The notes under the pieces: generated by a model
Seen by the model: the letters and a program-made list of their open reading frames with translations, nothing else
Databases searched by the model: none
Told to the model about the DNA's origin: nothing
Part shown: positions 14,601 through 16,631 of the stretch, piece by piece
Layout of the letters: every line of letters starts with the position of its first letter
How positions within the stretch are numbered: the first letter of the stretch is position 1
Assembly: GCA_016839655.1 (NCBI GenBank)
Contig: JAEOTW010000127.1
Coordinates: forward strand, 1 to 16,631
Source of the DNA: Promethearchaeota archaeon
GTDB taxonomy: Archaea > Asgardarchaeota > Lokiarchaeia > Sigynarchaeales > SOKP01
Length of the DNA: 16,631 bases
Direction of reading: 5' to 3'
Position numbers and translations under genes: made by a program

Positions 14601-16631
14601 TCAATAGAAGTGCCTACACCACCCACAATTTACACGGGACCATTCACTATCACGGCGGAAGGATATCGGAGAATTCGTGTATGGGTCAATGATACAGCAG
14701 GAAAAGTTTATGATATGAGTATCAATATAAAAATTGATAAGACACCTCCTATAACTACAGCTACTTTGGAAGGCAATTTAGGAGAGAATGGATGGTATAT
14801 ATCAGATGTAACTGTCACATTAATAGCAACTGATGACATTTCTGGAGTAAATTATTTTTCTGGTGTGAATTTTACAGAATACAGTTATGATAATGTGATA
14901 TGGGAAACTTATACAACACTTCTTACAATTCAAACAGAGGGAATTACAACCATCTACTTTCGGTCCACTGATAATGCCAGTTGGGTCGAGACTGCTAATA
15001 GCATAGAAGTAAAAATTGATAAAACTCTTCCTACAGTTACGCCTACATTGACAGGTGATTTAGGAGAGAATGGATGGTACACATCGAATGTGATGATGAC
15101 TCTTGACACATTTGATGCTATTTCGGGAGTAGATTACATTTTATATGATATTATTTTCCTAGGTCCCTTCCAGGGTCCCGCTAAAATAATAATTGGACCA
15201 CCCACCATAGTTTACACAGAACCATTCACTATCGAATGGGAAGGACATTATCTTAGTCAGGTATGGGTGTATGATACAGCAGGACAAAGATACACTATGG
15301 ATATATATGTAAACATCGATAAGACACCTCCTACAACAACAGCTACATTGGGAGGGAATTTAGGAGAGAATGGGTGGTATATATCAGATGTGACTGTCAC
15401 ATTAACAGCAGCTGACGATTTTTCTGGCGTGAATTTTACAGAGTACAGTTATGATAATATGATATGGGAAACCTATGTAACTCCTCTTACAGTTCAAGCA
15501 GAGGGAATTACCACCATCTACTACCGATCCACTGATAATGCTGGATGGGTCGAGACTGTTAAGATTATAGATGTAAAAATTGATAAAACACTTCCTACAG
15601 CTGAAGGTTCATTGGAGGGTGATTTAGGAGAAAATGGATGGTACACATCGGATGTGACAGTAACTCTTACCGCATCTGATACCTTTTCGGGAGTTGATTC
15701 CATTTTGTATGAAATTAAATACATGGGTCCCTTTTTTGTTCCCACTATAATATTACAAAAGCCACCCATCATTTACACAGAACCATTAACTATCGTAGGG
15801 GAAGGACAATGGAAAATTCGTGTATGGGTGAACGATACAGCAGGACAGCTTTATTACATGGAGATAGAAGTAAACATAGACAAAACACCTTCTATAACTG
15901 AAGCTACATTGGAGGGTGATTTAGGAGAGAATGATTGGTATACAACGGATGTGAATGTCACATTAACCGCATCTGATGACTATTCAGGTATATTTTTTAC
16001 AGAATATAGTTATGATAATGTGATATGGGAAACTTATATAACACCTCTTACAATCCAAACAGAGGGAATTACCACCATCTATTATCGATCTACTGATAAT
16101 GTTGGATGGGTCGAGGATGCAAAAAATATAGAAGTAAAAATTGATAAAACACTTCCTACAGCTACATATACTTTGACTGGTGATTTAGGAGAGAATGGAT
16201 GGTATATATCGGATGTTACAGTTAGTCTTTCCGCATTTGATGCCGTTTCAGGCGTAGATTGCATTTTATATGACATTATCCACCCTCTCAGTAAAATAAG
16301 TGATCCAATCCCTTCTATAATTTACACGGAACCATTCACTATTATATGGGAACAAAAACATATTATTCGTGTATGGGTCAATGACACAGCAGGAAACTTT
16401 TATTATATGAGTATCGAAGTGAATATAGATAAAACACCTCCTACAACCACAGCTACATTGGAGGGTGATTTAGAATGGAATGAATGGTACATTTCAGATG
16501 TGATTGTCACATTAGCAGCAACCGATGCTCTTTCTGGTGTAAATTTTATAGAATACAGTTACGATAATGAGATATGGCAGACCTATTTGTCGCCTCTTAC
16601 AATTCAAGCAGAGGGAATTACCACCATCTAC
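11607..16631 (+). CDS. Giant secreted surface protein: NosD beta-helix, cadherin-like and Ig-like repeats, C-terminus cut
   Basis: The frame is open from ATG 11607 to the last base: 1675 codons with no stop and the C-terminus missing. Domains in order: a signal peptide or anchor (about 1-25, KIKILISLVIILAFFLI); a NosD/copper-binding-type right-handed beta-helix (about 62-395), entered by GSGTVEDPYIIENVTI, with repeated N-G-I-Y/I-S-x-N turns and closed by the archaeal signature GNYWDDY...DDGIGDTPY at 354-374 and DNFPI; four cadherin-like/Big_9-type repeats (about 396-490, 491-581, 582-677, 678-770), each with DDxxxxDED, ANDxDxDGD and a YTxxD strand; then at least ten Ig-like OmpL47-type modules from 771 on. 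Asp/Asn-rich loops suggest calcium binding. No catalytic residues are evident. A cell-surface adhesion or S-layer-associated role is the best inference. GGTGA precedes the start at good spacing. Confidence 0.9.
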   Translation, partial: MKNESKIKILISLVIILAFFLITSEQKKVDSVNYENDNVNLSDYWDLSGSPILIDNSDPVKDWAYTVFNYDWCTGSGTVEDPYIIENVTINGQNSANCITIRNSNVFFIINNCTLFNSTGGYWDGGIKLKNVRNGELINNNCSENAGNGIYLESCRDISITGNILNRNAKMGIRLKYSHENVISGNTVVDNDRGIYISESDDNIVSDNYVSKNGHGIFSSYGSERTQYINNIIYDNLGAITLTHEFHLGCDYNLISKNIIDSNTFGLWVSESRSVQIDNNHFINTNAWGLYLQNTLNIYILSNLFENHIAYGSIAIEIDSDSSNIISFLNNFTNNNIHAKDDGNNNQWDHENIGNYWDDYPGVDYNDDGIGDTPYLISGTAGSQDNFPIWDDGFTPIANDDIYSVDEDNELTVSAPGVMDNDFDGDGDLISAILVSDVTNGTLTFNPDGSFKYKPDTDFYGVDVFKYIVNDGLLDSPIANVEIVVNPVNDAPPVAVDDTATTDEDIAVIIDVLANDYDIDGDLLDVSSYTEPSNGTLVLNMGIFTYTPDLHYYGADSFIYTISDVMGGFDTATVSITINPINDVPLVINCSYSVDEDNDLIVSAPGLLAFTIDFDDDPLSIILVSDVSHGTLTLNSDGTFIYIPDPDYQGTDLFKYKANDGLTDSNVGWVGIWINNVNDPPVAVDDSATTDEDVAVIIDVLTNDYDIDGDPLNIVNILNIIGGVAIDNGDGTVTFTPTLDFIGTASFNYTISDMLGETDTATCTITVIDNTPPESVIYVDGMLPLNGWFRSDGLISFTATDNYAGVSFIEYSFDSGATWEIYTTPFEGALHGIEIWYRAWDNADNDEPINIYVFQIDKTPPTTTATLSGNLGENGWYTSDVTVTLTATDALSGVNFIEFSYDNMIWETYVSPFTVQTEGITIVYYRSTDNAGWIETANSIEVKIDKTLPTATYTLTGDFGEDGWYISDVTVSLTGFDAISGVDTISYDIKYVDPLGIPSIEVPTPPTIYTGPFTITAEGYRRIRVWVNDTAGKVYDMSINIKIDKTPPITTATLEGNLGENGWYISDVTVTLIATDDISGVNYFSGVNFTEYSYDNVIWETYTTLLTIQTEGITTIYFRSTDNASWVETANSIEVKIDKTLPTVTPTLTGDLGENGWYTSNVMMTLDTFDAISGVDYILYDIIFLGPFQGPAKIIIGPPTIVYTEPFTIEWEGHYLSQVWVYDTAGQRYTMDIYVNIDKTPPTTTATLGGNLGENGWYISDVTVTLTAADDFSGVNFTEYSYDNMIWETYVTPLTVQAEGITTIYYRSTDNAGWVETVKIIDVKIDKTLPTAEGSLEGDLGENGWYTSDVTVTLTASDTFSGVDSILYEIKYMGPFFVPTIILQKPPIIYTEPLTIVGEGQWKIRVWVNDTAGQLYYMEIEVNIDKTPSITEATLEGDLGENDWYTTDVNVTLTASDDYSGIFFTEYSYDNVIWETYITPLTIQTEGITTIYYRSTDNVGWVEDAKNIEVKIDKTLPTATYTLTGDLGENGWYISDVTVSLSAFDAVSGVDCILYDIIHPLSKISDPIPSIIYTEPFTIIWEQKHIIRVWVNDTAGNFYYMSIEVNIDKTPPTTTATLEGDLEWNEWYISDVIVTLAATDALSGVNFIEYSYDNEIWQTYLSPLTIQAEGITTIY
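12792..13916 (+). repeat. Four cadherin-like (Big_9-type) protein repeats
   Basis: Four modules of about 91-96 codons each begin near 12792, 13077, 13350 and 13638. Modules 1 and 3 share SVDEDN(E/D)L.VSAPG, while modules 2 and 4 share PPVAVDD.ATTDED.AVIIDVL. The alternation indicates that a two-module unit was duplicated, as in the array that follows it. Confidence 0.8.
13917..16631 (+). repeat. Alternating A/B array of Ig-like (OmpL47-type) modules
   Basis: Module starts read from the IDKT linkers: A0 13917 (diverged), A1 14181, B1 14445, A2 14742, B2 15024, A3 15324, B3 15588, A4 15885, B4 16149, A5 16434 (cut at the end). Type A is 88 residues (94 in A2) with SGVNF.EYSYDN.IWETY and YRSTDNAGW. 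Type B is 95-100 residues with SGVD.I.YDI, an extra variable loop, PP.IYTEPFTI and RVWVNDTAG. IDKTPP leads into A and IDKTLP leads into B. The A+B pair repeats every 549-582 bases. Confidence 0.9.

Noticed and set aside
14378..14626. Minus-strand frame of 82 codons, with similar ones at 15521-15772 and 16082-16276
   Set aside because: They are antisense shadows of the B-type modules. They resemble each other only because the modules repeat, and the plus-strand frame is continuous with clear domain structure.
1..16631. tRNA, rRNA, insertion sequence, prophage or attachment sites
   Set aside because: I saw no cloverleaf-like segments, transposase or integrase motifs, or flanking direct repeats. 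The gaps are short AT-rich promoter and terminator regions.

Overview
The window looks archaeal. It is strongly AT-rich. TATA-type promoter elements (9868-9876 is a near-consensus example), GGAGG/GAGGT ribosome binding sites and T-rich stretches after stop codons are all present, and the protein families are ones usual in archaea: an archaeal-type SPFH/flotillin, a winged-helix regulator next to membrane proteins, and a secreted NosD-type beta-helix protein. The style of the large surface protein, with NosD repeats ending in a GNYWDDY...DDGIGDTPY signature and then cadherin-like and Ig-like repeats, resembles Asgard-type archaea (Loki-/Thorarchaeia). That placement is inference from family style; there is no rRNA or other decisive marker.

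Left end to about 8.4 kb: every gene is on the minus strand. The window opens inside a flotillin-like protein (1-766) whose C-terminal helix is built from 24-bp tandem repeats. Next come a six-helix membrane protein of unknown function (1040-1960) and a tightly packed cluster read from 4421 to 2045. That cluster holds a 31-residue single-helix micropeptide with a very strong ribosome binding site, three tandem paralogous membrane proteins, and a winged-helix DNA-binding protein whose GTG start directly abuts the last paralog's stop. Upstream of it, read from 8440 to 4512, lies an export operon: a two-helix small membrane protein, a CPBP-type intramembrane protease with all three active-site motifs, an ABC ATPase, and a large ABC-2 permease. 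A terminator-like hairpin with a U-tract sits at the permease stop, so the two clusters are probably separate transcripts, perhaps jointly regulated.

8.4-11.4 kb: a 298-bp non-coding gap, then two divergently transcribed metallo-beta-lactamase-fold hydrolases (8739-9737 minus, 9923-10816 plus) of different subfamilies. The second converges with an O-methyltransferase gene, and their TAA stop codons overlap by 4 bp.

11.6 kb to the right end: one uninterrupted plus-strand reading frame of at least 1675 codons, running off the window. It starts with a signal sequence, followed by a NosD-like beta-helix, four cadherin-like/Big_9-type repeats, and a long array of Ig-like (OmpL47-type) modules in which two module types alternate A-B-A-B. 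It is probably a very large surface or adhesion protein.

The most interesting material is the micropeptide / triplicated membrane protein / winged-helix cluster beside the ABC-CPBP operon, a possible shared operator (GTTATC-AAC abutting the TATA box) at two promoters of that region, the repeat-built flotillin tail, and the alternating higher-order repeat of the surface protein.
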